Source of the DNA: an uncultured Caldilineales bacterium
GTDB taxonomy: Bacteria > Chloroflexota > Anaerolineae > JAAEKA01
Length of the DNA stretch: 63,209 nt
Assembly: GCA_937907455.1 (NCBI GenBank)
Contig: CALESQ010000090.1
Location: 1-63,209 of the forward strand
Direction: 5' to 3'
In this document: positions 26,226 through 34,329 of the stretch, in pieces
Position numbering within the stretch: the stretch's first letter is position 1
Layout of the letters: each line of letters starts with the position of its first letter
Position numbers and translations under genes: made by a program
The notes under the pieces: generated by a model
What the model saw: only the letters and a program-made list of their open reading frames with translations
What the model was told of the DNA's origin: nothing
Databases searched by the model: none

Positions 26226-26746
26226 TCACCTTTTGTTGCAGAATAACTAACCATCACCGGTTGACTGCGCGCGGTGCTGATCACTTGTTGCTCTTCGTCG
26301 GTCAAGGCATGGCTTGACCCCCAGTTTGCCAGCGGTTTAGCGTAGATGCGTGTGCCCTCGCGCGCATGCAGGCTGTTGATGATTGCCCCGTTGCCGTGAT
26401 GATCGGCCAGCGCCAGCACAAACGACTGGTCACCCCCGGTATGACTGAAGGGATTGTAACGCAGCAGGGCGATATGTTGCAGGGCATAGGTGCTGTTGCG
26501 TTCCATGTGGCGGGCGATTTCCAGCGCCTGGTTGGCCCGTTCGCGCGCTGCGCGCACGTTTTCCAGATGGCCCGCCAGCACCGTTTCCAGGTTGCCGCCG
26601 TCGGTGCCTTCGGTCAACGCCTGATAGCGTGCGGTTAGCGTTTGTAAACGGCGTTGTTGCGCCAATCCCCACAGCAGCGCCAGCAGGGCAACGCCCAAAG
26701 CAGCAAGTGCCAGGTAGGGCGCATAAAGATCAAGCCAAAGATACAA
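26222..26746 (-). CDS. DUF4446 family membrane protein (TTG start)
   Basis: A 174-residue protein with an N-terminal membrane helix (YLALAALGVALLALLWGLA), a coiled-coil stretch of about 60 residues, and the DUF4446 signature LLRYNPFSHTGGDQSFVLALADHHGNGAIINSLHAREGTRIYAKPL. I assign TTG 26746 as the start: AAGGAGT sits 7 nt upstream, and the predicted helix begins immediately. Upstream in-frame sequence is the reading-frame shadow of the prs-like gene. It overlaps that gene by 17 nt and bactofilin by 4 nt. The family function is unknown. Confidence 0.8.
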   Translation of the reverse strand: MYLWLDLYAPYLALAALGVALLALLWGLAQQRRLQTLTARYQALTEGTDGGNLETVLAGHLENVRAARERANQALEIARHMERNSTYALQHIALLRYNPFSHTGGDQSFVLALADHHGNGAIINSLHAREGTRIYAKPLANWGSSHALTDEEQQVISTARSQPVMVSYSATKGE

Positions 26747-27791
26747 CAGCAGACTCCTTGGGTAATGCGGGCTTGTAGTCTTCCAGGTCAATGCTGGCCT
26801 GCCGGGCCAGCCGCAGCAGTGGCGGTTCCACGGCATCGTGGGGGCGTTGCAGCAGCGGGCTGATTGAACGCCGTGTCCAGATGCGGTAGATGGTGTCGGC
26901 CAGCACCGGCGCAATGGATTTGATCACCAGTTTAGGGTGCTGCCTTTCCGGCGGCACCTGGATGGTGTTGGTGACTACAAGCTGCTTGATAGTGTCATTC
27001 TTGTCCAGCCGCTCCAGCGCACTGGGTAACAGCACCGGGTGGGTGATAGCCAGATAGATTTCCGGTCGCGCCCCGGCTTCAATCAACCCATCAAGCTGGG
27101 TGAGGATGCTGCCACCGGCTATGATATCATCAATGACAATGGGGATCTTGTCTTTGATGTCACCCACTACATGGGTGGTGCGCACAGTGTCGAAGCTCTC
27201 GCGGCGTTTGTGCATTAGCACCAGTGGCAGATGCAGGGTTTCGGCAAAGCGGCTAGCCACCTTGGTGCGGCCCACGTCGGGCGATACCACTACTGCATCG
27301 CGAAATTTTGGGTCACTGGCGAAGTGCGAAGCCAGCACCTCACGTGCGGAAAGCGGGTCTACCGGAATATCGAAAAATCCTTGCGTGGCTTCGGCATGGA
27401 TATCCATGTAGATCAGGCGGCTGGCTCCCAGCGTTTCAATCATACGGGCGGCCACGCGCGCGCTGATTGCTTCGCGGCCAATAGCCATGCGTTCTTGCCG
27501 CCCATAAGGAAAATAGGGCACTACCAGGGTAATGCTGTGTACCGAAGCCCGGCGAAACGCATCCAGGTAGAGCAGCAGCTCCATCAGATTGTCGTTTACC
27601 GGCGCAGAACAAGGCTGGATGAAGAAGATGTCGTCGCCGCGTACCAGCTCGTTGATCTTGACGTGGATTTCGCTGTCGGCCAGATGGGTGGTGGTACAGC
27701 TACCAAGGTCCTGTTTGAGAATGGCAGCAACTTCATCGGCCAGGGGCCGATTGGCGCTGCCGCTGAACAATCGCAACGGGTATTCGGGCAC
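26730..27791 (-). CDS. prs: Ribose-phosphate pyrophosphokinase-like protein
   Basis: A 353-residue phosphoribosyl-pyrophosphate synthetase homologue. It has FSGSANRPLADEVAAIL, the ATP-binding region PYFPYGRQERMAIGREAISARVAARMIE, DIHAEATQGFFDIPVDPL and VVSPDVGRTKVASRFAE. GTG 27791 is chosen because AAGGAG lies 7 nt upstream and homology begins there. Odd points: the PRPP loop reads DDIIAGGSI, one residue shorter than the usual DDxxxTGGT pattern, and the C-terminus is extended by about 40 residues. Catalytic competence is therefore not certain. It is the first gene of the operon with DUF4446 and bactofilin. Confidence 0.82.
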   Translation of the reverse strand: MPEYPLRLFSGSANRPLADEVAAILKQDLGSCTTTHLADSEIHVKINELVRGDDIFFIQPCSAPVNDNLMELLLYLDAFRRASVHSITLVVPYFPYGRQERMAIGREAISARVAARMIETLGASRLIYMDIHAEATQGFFDIPVDPLSAREVLASHFASDPKFRDAVVVSPDVGRTKVASRFAETLHLPLVLMHKRRESFDTVRTTHVVGDIKDKIPIVIDDIIAGGSILTQLDGLIEAGARPEIYLAITHPVLLPSALERLDKNDTIKQLVVTNTIQVPPERQHPKLVIKSIAPVLADTIYRIWTRRSISPLLQRPHDAVEPPLLRLARQASIDLEDYKPALPKESAVVSLA

Positions 27792-27846
27792 GGAGCATCT
27801 CCTTGCTGGGGGAACAACGTGGGGTTTTGACTTCGTCGCCGTGGGC

Positions 27847-27875
27847 ATTATATGTTATCATCGCAGCGTGGTCAA
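27847..27875 (-). promoter_or_regulatory. Promoter of the prs-DUF4446-bactofilin operon
   Basis: On the minus strand TTGACC (27875-27870), a 17-bp spacer and a perfect TATAAT (27852-27847). The expected leader is about 50 nt with AAGGAG before GTG 27791. The divergent rdgB start is only 22 nt from the -35 box. Confidence 0.78.
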
Positions 27876-27896
27876 TTTCATTTGGAGCGAAAAGTA

Positions 27897-28499
27897 ATGT
27901 CAATCAAACTGCTTGTTGCCACCCATAACCAGGGCAAGGTACAGGAATACCGCGCCCTGCTGGCCGATCTCCCCATCGAGGTTACCTATCTGGATGCCGA
28001 GGGCATTACCTTTGATGTAGAGGAAACCGGGGTCACTTTCGAGCAAAACGCGCTATTGAAGGCGCGCGCTTATGCCGCGCATAGCGGCCTGCTGGTTTGG
28101 GCCGACGACTCTGGGCTGGAGGTAGATGCCCTGGACGGCGCGCCGGGGGTATTCTCCGCGCGCTATGGCGCACCCGCGGCGCGCAGTGATGGTGACCGCT
28201 ACCGCTTGCTGCTGCAACAGCTTGCCCCGACAGCAGAAAACGAGCGTACAGCCCGCTTTCGCTGCGTGGTGGCATTGGCCTGGCCCGATGGCCGTACTGC
28301 CACCACGCAGGGCGCGTGCGAGGGGCGCATTGCTGCCGCACCGCGCGGCGAGCATGGTTTCGGCTACGATCCTGTGTTTCTGGTCGCAGATTTCGATTAC
28401 AGACTGACCATGGCAGAGCTGCCGGCAGAGATTAAAAACCGCATCAGCCATCGCTCCCGCGCGGCCGCAGCCGCGCGCATGGTGTTGCAAGGGAGCTAA
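27897..28499 (+). CDS. rdgB: RdgB/HAM1 non-canonical purine NTP pyrophosphatase
   Basis: A 200-residue nucleotide-pool sanitiser that hydrolyses dITP, ITP and XTP to monophosphates. It has KLLVATHNQGKVQEYRALL, the catalytic ADDSGLEVDALDGAPGVFSARY and ends with ISHRSRAAAAARMVL, all family hallmarks. The length is normal. ATG 27897 is preceded by GGAGCG; the upstream in-frame ATG at 27852 lies in the divergent promoter region. It is convergent with the P450 gene, with 5 nt between stops. Confidence 0.93.
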   Translation: MSIKLLVATHNQGKVQEYRALLADLPIEVTYLDAEGITFDVEETGVTFEQNALLKARAYAAHSGLLVWADDSGLEVDALDGAPGVFSARYGAPAARSDGDRYRLLLQQLAPTAENERTARFRCVVALAWPDGRTATTQGACEGRIAAAPRGEHGFGYDPVFLVADFDYRLTMAELPAEIKNRISHRSRAAAAARMVLQGS

Positions 28500-28504
28500 C
28501 GCGG

Positions 28505-29884
28505 CTAAGGCTCAAAGGTAGGGGGCAACTCCTGTGCCGGGTGGCGAAAAGCATCCACCTGGCGGCGGGAGCGATAGCGCAGGCGTGTAGCCGAAGGGCG
28601 GCTGGCTCCCAGCCCGAATTCCACGGTAGGCGCGGGCGGCAGCAGCTCCAGCTCAAACCGTTGTAACAACTGCGCAGTGATCAGAGTCATTTCCAGGTTG
28701 GCAAAGTTCATGCCGGTGCATTTGTGCGTGCCGCCACCAAAACCGATCAGAGCAAAGCGATCTTGCTTGTCCTCGGCGCGGTCAGGGGCATAACGCAGCG
28801 GGTCGAAACGATCCGGTTCAGGGAACAGCTCAGGCAGGTTATGGGCGATGTTTTGCGCTACCTGGGCCAGCCAGCCTTGCGGGATAATGTAATCGCCCAA
28901 ATCCACATCTTCTTTCACGGTGCGCATCAGCATATCTACCGATGGGTGGGTACGTTCCACCTCGCGCACGGCCCAGGCGATACGCTCCAGTTGCATGATC
29001 TGGCGCGCATCAAGCGGTGTGTCTGCCGGTGCTATCGCGGCTATCTCCTGTTGCACCTGAGCGAGATAGGCAGGGTGTTGCAGCAGCATGATGATCGTCC
29101 AAGAGGCTTGGCCCACGGTGGTTTCGTGGCCGGCAAACATCAAGCCCAGCAACAGGTTGACAATGAGTTCCTGCTCAGCCAGGCGCCCATCGGGGTAGCG
29201 CTTGTTCACCAGGTCCTGCAGGAAATCATCGTATCGTTCGGGGTGAGCGCGGCGCTCGGCAATCACCGGTTCCAGAATGGCTTGCAAGCGCGCCTTGGCG
29301 CGGTCGCGGCGGATGAATTTGGGCAGTGGCAGGCTGGGCGGCAGCAGCGGGTCCATCCCTTCGGCCATCACACTGTACAGATCCCAGAAATCGCGGCCCA
29401 GTTGTTGATGTACGTCTTCGCCCAGAAAGCAGGTGCCGGCCACATCCTGAATCAGCCGCGTCAGCCCTTGCACCAACTCAATTTCACCGCTGTCGCCCAG
29501 GCCATCCAGCCAGCGCCCGATCACCGTTTGCATCACATTGCCGTAGTGCAGCATTTTTTCGCGGCGGAAGGCCTCCAGCACCACGGCGCGGTGATCCAAA
29601 TAAACGTCATGCGGGGCCAAAAAAAGCACATCCCCAAACATGGCGCGCAAAAAGCGATATGGCTCCTGAATACCCAGCGCCTTATCGGTCTCCATAAAGA
29701 AGATGCGCTGATATTCCGGGCCGATCACCACGGCTACGTTCTGGTTGAACAGCTTCAACGCAAACAGCTTGCCGTGTTCCTGATAGCCGCGCTGAAACAG
29801 ACCGGTGCGGTCGCTGCGGAACTCCAGAGCGTGACCCAGCAGAGGCAATGCCCCTGAAACAAGCGGGGGAATGGGTTTTGTCAT
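28505..29884 (-). CDS. Cytochrome P450
   Basis: A 459-residue soluble heme monooxygenase. The I-helix oxygen-binding motif is AGHETT (251-256), the K-helix ExxR is EVER (Glu308-Arg311), the PERF-like motif is PDRF (357-360), and the heme-ligand loop is FGGGTHKCTG with Cys389. There is no membrane anchor. The style resembles bacterial P450s related to CYP51/CYP120, which act on sterol- or retinoid-like lipids, but the substrate cannot be assigned and no redox partner is adjacent. AAAGGAAA precedes ATG 29884. It is divergent from thpR. Confidence 0.93.
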   Translation of the reverse strand: MTKPIPPLVSGALPLLGHALEFRSDRTGLFQRGYQEHGKLFALKLFNQNVAVVIGPEYQRIFFMETDKALGIQEPYRFLRAMFGDVLFLAPHDVYLDHRAVVLEAFRREKMLHYGNVMQTVIGRWLDGLGDSGEIELVQGLTRLIQDVAGTCFLGEDVHQQLGRDFWDLYSVMAEGMDPLLPPSLPLPKFIRRDRAKARLQAILEPVIAERRAHPERYDDFLQDLVNKRYPDGRLAEQELIVNLLLGLMFAGHETTVGQASWTIIMLLQHPAYLAQVQQEIAAIAPADTPLDARQIMQLERIAWAVREVERTHPSVDMLMRTVKEDVDLGDYIIPQGWLAQVAQNIAHNLPELFPEPDRFDPLRYAPDRAEDKQDRFALIGFGGGTHKCTGMNFANLEMTLITAQLLQRFELELLPPAPTVEFGLGASRPSATRLRYRSRRQVDAFRHPAQELPPTFEP

Positions 29885-29894
29885 AATAGTTTCC

Positions 29895-29923
29895 TTTCAT
29901 TTTGAGGTGGGGTGGCTTATAAT
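29895..29923 (+). promoter_or_regulatory. Leaderless promoter of thpR
   Basis: TATAAT (29918-29923) is followed after exactly 6 nt by the ATG at 29930, placing the expected transcription start on the A of the start codon. A weak -35, TTTCAT (29895-29900), is 17 bp upstream. Confidence 0.55.
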
Positions 29924-29929
29924 CCGGCC

Positions 29930-30517
29930 ATGAACACCATGTTGCGGCTTTTTATTGCCATTGAGCTGGATGCCACCATTCGCCAGGCGTTGGCCCGCAC
30001 GCAGGCGGCTGTGCAGGCAGAGCTGCCCGCGCAGGCCGTGCGTTGGGTGCCGCCTGCTAACAGCCATTTGACACTGAAATTTCTTGGTGATACACCTGCG
30101 CAGCAGGTTGAGCCTGTGGCCGCAGCGTTGCAGACTGCGGCGGCGGGTTTTGCACCGTTTGAGCTGGCAGTGAGCGGCTTTGGCTGCTTTCCTCACGTCC
30201 GCAGCCCGCGCGTGATGTGGGTAGGCGTTGAGCCGTTGCCGCGGTCATTGCTCGGCTTGCAGCGCGCCCTGGATTTGCAGCTCAGTCGCCTGGGCTTTGC
30301 CCGTGAGGAGCGCGCTTTTGCGCCGCATCTTACCATTGGCCGCGTGCAGGAAAACCTTGCTCCTGGCCGCAGACAGGCGTTAGCCGATGCGTTGGCTGGT
30401 GTCGCTGTGGGCGCACTGGGCACCATGCCGGTACATGAAGCCACGTTGTTTCGCAGCGAGTTCACCGCCCGCGGCATGGTTTACGCGGCGCTGGCTCAGG
30501 CCCGTTTGACTGGCTGA
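29930..30517 (+). CDS. thpR: RNA 2',3'-cyclic phosphodiesterase (2'-5' RNA ligase family)
   Basis: A 195-residue member of the 2H phosphoesterase superfamily. The two catalytic HxTx motifs are visible: HLTLKFLG (residues about 45-52) and HLTIGRV (about 132-138). ThpR-type enzymes open 2',3'-cyclic phosphates on RNA and can ligate tRNA halves in vitro. The start at ATG 29930 is without a Shine-Dalgarno, consistent with a leaderless message from the TATAAT 6 nt upstream. A MITE-like element begins 37 nt after the stop. Confidence 0.9.
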   Translation: MNTMLRLFIAIELDATIRQALARTQAAVQAELPAQAVRWVPPANSHLTLKFLGDTPAQQVEPVAAALQTAAAGFAPFELAVSGFGCFPHVRSPRVMWVGVEPLPRSLLGLQRALDLQLSRLGFAREERAFAPHLTIGRVQENLAPGRRQALADALAGVAVGALGTMPVHEATLFRSEFTARGMVYAALAQARLTG

Positions 30518-30554
30518 ACCCGACCTCAAGCCAGCCGCTGCCAAGTGTATTTAA

Positions 30555-30813
30555 GTCATGTTACGCAGTCTGTTTCAAACCATCAGGCAAATGTTGGTTA
30601 CCGCAGGGGGCAGGCGGATTGTCCTTAGCTTGCGCCTCGAACCAGCACAGTTGCCTGCACAGAACCCTGCGTGCCTGTATCGAAACCAGCCGGGAAGGGC
30701 CTCGGTACGGTTGTGGCGGTGATCGGGTGCGAACTCAGCTTTGTCTCACAGGAGCGCCTGGTGATCAGCGCCGCCACCACCTACTCGACCGGCGGTACGC
30801 TGCGTAACATCAG
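30555..30813. mobile_element. 259-bp MITE-like element, copy 2
   Basis: It has the same length and ends as copy 1 at 13593-13851. The terminal inverted repeats are ATGTTACGCAG and CTGCGTAACAT, perfect over 11 bp. The flanks contain ATTTAA on both sides (30549-30554 and 30816-30821), an imperfect candidate target duplication. No protein is encoded. Confidence 0.75.
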
Positions 30814-30822
30814 TGATTTAAC

Positions 30823-30861
30823 AAAAAACCGCCACCACCGAAGTTCGGCGCGGCGGTTTTT
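30823..30861. terminator. Bidirectional rho-independent terminator
   Basis: AAAAAACCGCC (30823-30833) pairs with GGCGGTTTTT (30852-30861). A- and T-tracts flank the stem on both sides, so it can serve thpR transcription from the left and the phasin-like gene from the right. Confidence 0.75.
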
Positions 30862-30971
30862 ATGCGGTTAGTGACCGGACGGCTGCATGGAGAAGCGTTC
30901 CCGGCCGGTGACTGCGGGATCATTCCCGATTTGCGACCGAGCCATTGCGGAAGTTGTTTCTGGGCCTGTAT

Positions 30972-31553
30972 TTATTCAGCAACGGCTTCCATGCGCTGCT
31001 CGATCTGGCGCAAGATGGTCTTGCGGTTCAGGTGAGCGGCCTCAAACTGCTGCACGGCCTGCAATTGCTCCTGGGTCAGCTCATCCAGTTGGGCAACTAC
31101 GTCCTTGACGTTCATGGTCTTGTAGTCCATGATGGGCAGGGCTGCCAGCTCTTGTTGCACCAATTGTGCGTCCAGCTTGCGAGCGATGCGGTCCAACTCG
31201 CTGTCGATGCGCTTGATGTCGTCCATGTTGGGGATATGCAACATTGCCAGCATCGCCTGCACCTGCTGCTCAAGCTGCTCTTCGGCCACATGCAACTGCT
31301 CCATGCCGCGGCGGCTCCACTGCTTCCACAGGGTAACGACACGGTTCAGGGCCGGGTTTTCGATTTCCTGGCCGCGCTCGACCAGTTTGTCGAACAGGTT
31401 TTCGCCGCGTTCCATCAGGCCCTCGGCCTCTTCGCGGGTGGTGTTGAAAGCGCCGCGGCTGGCATCCAGCATACGCTGAGGCATAACCATTACGCTGTGG
31501 GTGGTGTCTTCAACAAAATCGGTCATTCGCTTGGGGAAAGTAATTTCTGGCAT
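30972..31553 (-). CDS. Phasin-like helical protein
   Basis: A 193-residue, almost entirely alpha-helical, Gln/Glu-rich protein without a signal peptide. Residues 15-60 (HSVMVMPQRMLDASRGAFNTTREEAEGLMERGENLFDKLVERGQEIE) resemble phasin and PHA-granule-associated proteins, and the rest is predicted coiled coil. No polyhydroxyalkanoate genes are nearby, so the assignment is tentative; a generic coiled-coil stress protein is the alternative. GGAGCTAT precedes ATG 31553. The gene has a strong promoter with a perfect palindrome at the start site. Confidence 0.5.
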   Translation of the reverse strand: MPEITFPKRMTDFVEDTTHSVMVMPQRMLDASRGAFNTTREEAEGLMERGENLFDKLVERGQEIENPALNRVVTLWKQWSRRGMEQLHVAEEQLEQQVQAMLAMLHIPNMDDIKRIDSELDRIARKLDAQLVQQELAALPIMDYKTMNVKDVVAQLDELTQEQLQAVQQFEAAHLNRKTILRQIEQRMEAVAE

Positions 31554-31611
31554 GGGATAGCTCCTTTATGTTTTGCGCCGAATAAACGGCTATATCACAA
31601 ACAGATTGATC

Positions 31612-31628
31612 ATGACGCAGTGCGTCAT
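31612..31628. promoter_or_regulatory. Perfect 17-bp palindrome at the phasin-like start site
   Basis: ATGACGCA-G-TGCGTCAT overlaps the predicted transcription start (near 31626 on the minus strand). Its position just downstream of TATAAT is typical of a repressor operator. Confidence 0.6.
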
Positions 31629-31632
31629 AGGG

Positions 31633-31662
31633 ATTATAACACACCCTCCCTGCGCTTGTCAA
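31633..31662 (-). promoter_or_regulatory. Promoter of the phasin-like gene
   Basis: On the minus strand a perfect TTGACA (31662-31657) and a perfect TATAAT (31638-31633) are separated by 18 bp, with the start about 73 nt before ATG 31553. Confidence 0.8.
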
Positions 31663-31680
31663 GCCCCTGTTTTTGGGGTA

Positions 31681-31842
31681 GTGTGCGACTTTCGGTTGAA
31701 TTACAAGAGCCGGACAATAAATGGTTGCGGTTCAGAGAACGAAGCGCTCTCAGGCGCTCTCCGAAAGCCCCGGCAGGGGCTTCGTGGCTTGAGACACCGA
31801 ATTCAATTCGGTGGCAACACATTTCAACCGAAATCCATACAC
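31681..31842. mobile_element. MITE-like element of the second family, copy B (about 162 bp)
   Basis: The ends TTTCGGTTGAA (left) and TTCAACCGAAA (right) match those of the element at 13956-14188. Inside are the hairpins AAGCCCC-GGCA-GGGGCTT and CACCGAATT-C-AATTCGGTG and a GCCGGACAAT segment, all reminiscent of modules H1, H4 and H3 of the 5.7-7.1 kb array. No gene is present. Confidence 0.6.
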
Positions 31843-31897
31843 AACCGTTTTTGGTTTTGGGATGTGCAATTTTAGCCCGAAGTCACGCCCCGGCTTG

Positions 31898-32761
31898 TCA
31901 GATATCGCTCAACATGGCTTCCAACGACTGCACAGGATAGCCAAAATGCTCCCAGTCAGCCACCACACGGTATTCGCTCTGCTGGCGCAGGCCGTGCAGA
32001 TTGGCACTGCCTACCGGTAAACGCAGCCCCGGCAGGCTTTCCAGCACACGCACGGCCCACAACACTGGCGACAGCGGCACAGGCAGCAACAGGGCGCGAT
32101 GCCCGTCATGTTGTTGGATCGCCTCGATCAGGCGGCGTAACGCCACCGGTTCCGGCTGCACCAGGTTCCAGGCGCGGCCGCGCAACCCTGCCCCGCCGCG
32201 GTTGATGGCATCACGCAGCGCGTTACATACTGTCTCGATGCTGACCAGATACAGCGGCTGTTGCCCGCCATCCACCAGCGGGGTGAGCGGCCCGCGTGTG
32301 GCCGAGCGCCGAATGCGCGCGAACATGCCGCCATTGCCCACCACTACGCCCAGACGCAATACCACTTCATCGGCGGCTACAAAGCGCTGTTCCAGCGTCC
32401 ACTTGGCGCGGCCATAGGGCGATAGCGCCTCCGGTTGCGCCGACAGCGTGCCGAGCAGCACTTGCAGGGGCGCGCCCGCGGCGCGGCCTTCCTCCAGCCA
32501 ACGCGTGGTGCCCTCAACGTTCAAGGCATAGGCAGCGGCGCCTGCGGCCAGTGCGGTGTGTACCACCGCGTCTACTCGCTCCTCGGCCAGCAGGGGCAAC
32601 AGGCTTTCGCCCAGCGACACACAGGCCACACGCTGATAGCCAGGCAGGGCGGCGACTGGTGTGCGAGTTGTGCCCACCACGCGCCAGCCCTCGGCCTGCA
32701 ATTTCAGAGCCAGATGGCGAGCAATAAAGCCACCTGCGCCGGTGACAAGCACCGTGGTCAT
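31898..32761 (-). CDS. NAD-dependent epimerase/dehydratase (extended SDR)
   Basis: A 287-residue Rossmann-fold protein. VTGAGGFIARHLALKL is the dinucleotide-binding motif (GxxGxxxA-like). YGRAKW near residue 116 corresponds to the YxxxK active site, and the serine-bearing strand GTLSA lies before it. The start ATG 32761 overlaps the stop of the GMC oxidoreductase gene as ATGA, so the two are coupled. Upstream in-frame sequence to 32995 is a shadow of that gene. It probably modifies the same metabolite as the neighbouring flavoenzyme; the substrate is unknown. Confidence 0.85.
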   Translation of the reverse strand: MTTVLVTGAGGFIARHLALKLQAEGWRVVGTTRTPVAALPGYQRVACVSLGESLLPLLAEERVDAVVHTALAAGAAAYALNVEGTTRWLEEGRAAGAPLQVLLGTLSAQPEALSPYGRAKWTLEQRFVAADEVVLRLGVVVGNGGMFARIRRSATRGPLTPLVDGGQQPLYLVSIETVCNALRDAINRGGAGLRGRAWNLVQPEPVALRRLIEAIQQHDGHRALLLPVPLSPVLWAVRVLESLPGLRLPVGSANLHGLRQQSEYRVVADWEHFGYPVQSLEAMLSDI

Positions 32762-34329
32762 TGCACAGCCCCCGCGGCTATACGCATGGCGTTGGCCATC
32801 ATCCCCAGCGACATGTTTTTGGCGGAAAGGCTGGAGAAGCTTGCCGAGTCGGCCACGAACACGCGCTCCGACCCGTGCAGACGTCCATCGGGCCTGCACT
32901 GGTAGGCGTGGGGGTGGCTGCGCATGGGTAAAGTGCCGGCATAGTGAATGGCGTGACCGGTGACGGGCTGCTGGATCAGCGCGGGGTGTGTCCACAGCCC
33001 CAGGCTGCGCAAGGCTCCCAACAGCGGTTGCAAGCGGCTTAGGTCTGGCGCGAAGGACGCACCTTCGATGCGCAGACGACTGTCGGCCAGCAGCCCCAGG
33101 CGCGCCGGTGGCTGCACTTGCGCTGGGAAATAGAGTTGCAGCATGAGCATGGCGGGCAGCATTTCACGCAGCAACGCCAGATTGCTACGTCCGGCCAGCG
33201 GAAAGCGGCCAAAGAATTCGGCGCGCAGCGGCGCGGTCAGCTCGATCAAGCTGCCTTGCAGCAGGGTTTGCCAGGCCGCAGCCTGCCATACCAGGTTAAG
33301 CTGTACCAGGCCGAAGCTGTGCGTATCCAGTCTTCGCCCCAGCGAGGCAGGCAGTATCAGCGGGATCTGCAGGATGGGGTTCTCCAGCAGCGGCAGGCGG
33401 GTGAGGGTGTCGCCGGCGCTTTGCAGTGCCAGCCGTGCGCTGTTGATGGCACCGGCAGCCAGCAGCACGCGCCGCGCCGAGAATTGCGCCTCGCGTCCAC
33501 CATCCAGCCGACGCGCGGTCACGGTGACGTGGTCGGCGTGTTCCTGCCAACGCAGCGCCAGCATATCGCCGTAATAGTTCAGTTGGCCCGCGGCGTTCAG
33601 TTTGCGCAGCATCTGCGCTGGGGTGAACACGTAGGGTTGCGCCTGCCAGAACTCCAGATTGCTGTAATCGCAGGCCGGACGGCCATCGTGGGCGCGGCTG
33701 AGTACGCCGGTGCGCGGCCGTCCCAGGGCGATGCCGCGGCGGCGCAGGCTGGTGCGGTGGTGCTGATAGGCTTGCCATACCTGCTGGGCGTTGTGCGAAA
33801 GTGTCAAGGGTGGTTGCAGGCCTGCGGGATTACCAAAGAACTCGGCGAGATCATCCTCTGCGCCGTTGATGCCAATTTCTGCGGTGAGTTTGTCGAAATA
33901 TGGCTCCAGCTCGGTCAGGGTTAGGGGAAAATCATGCAGATCTGCGGCGATCCAGCGATAGAGGCCAGCGCCCCAGGCATTGCCCAGACCCCCCAGCGCA
34001 AAGCTCTGAATTGCGGCAAAATTCTGTTGGCTGAGCGGCCCCAGCACCTCGGCGTCGCGGGTGACGTAGGCCATGTGCGGCGCTTGCAGTTTGGCAATAG
34101 CCGGTTCGGCGCTCACCAGATGCGCCAGACCGCGGTAATCTGCGCCGATGTGCAGATCGAAACTATCATGGTGGCGGCGAAAGTCGTAGAGATTGCCCTC
34201 GACGCGCGGGGTGGGGTTGTCGTCTACTGCGCCGGCGTCCAGCATCAGCGGGCGAATGCCGCGCTGGGCCAGCTCGAAGGCCGCGGCGGCTGCCGCCGCG
34301 CCCGCGCCGATGATCAGCACATCATGCAT
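32758..34329 (-). CDS. GMC-type FAD-dependent oxidoreductase
   Basis: A 523-residue flavoprotein. HDVLIIGAGAAAAAAAFELAQRG at the N-terminus is the FAD ADP-binding fold, and the C-terminal VFVADSASFSSLSAKNMSLGMMANAMRIA is the second FAD contact of the glucose-methanol-choline oxidoreductase superfamily, though divergent. No signal peptide is seen. I use ATG 34329, just downstream of AGAGGCC; the in-frame ATG at 34413 lies in the upstream gene. It overlaps the upstream 131-residue gene by 8 nt and the epimerase by 4 nt. The electron acceptor and substrate alcohol are unknown. Confidence 0.82.
   Translation of the reverse strand: MHDVLIIGAGAAAAAAAFELAQRGIRPLMLDAGAVDDNPTPRVEGNLYDFRRHHDSFDLHIGADYRGLAHLVSAEPAIAKLQAPHMAYVTRDAEVLGPLSQQNFAAIQSFALGGLGNAWGAGLYRWIAADLHDFPLTLTELEPYFDKLTAEIGINGAEDDLAEFFGNPAGLQPPLTLSHNAQQVWQAYQHHRTSLRRRGIALGRPRTGVLSRAHDGRPACDYSNLEFWQAQPYVFTPAQMLRKLNAAGQLNYYGDMLALRWQEHADHVTVTARRLDGGREAQFSARRVLLAAGAINSARLALQSAGDTLTRLPLLENPILQIPLILPASLGRRLDTHSFGLVQLNLVWQAAAWQTLLQGSLIELTAPLRAEFFGRFPLAGRSNLALLREMLPAMLMLQLYFPAQVQPPARLGLLADSRLRIEGASFAPDLSRLQPLLGALRSLGLWTHPALIQQPVTGHAIHYAGTLPMRSHPHAYQCRPDGRLHGSERVFVADSASFSSLSAKNMSLGMMANAMRIAAGAVQ

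Noticed and set aside
32762..32995. N-terminal extension of the epimerase
   Set aside because: This part is antisense-free but overlaps the oxidoreductase coding region in another frame; the Rossmann fold begins at 32761 with an ATGA overlap.
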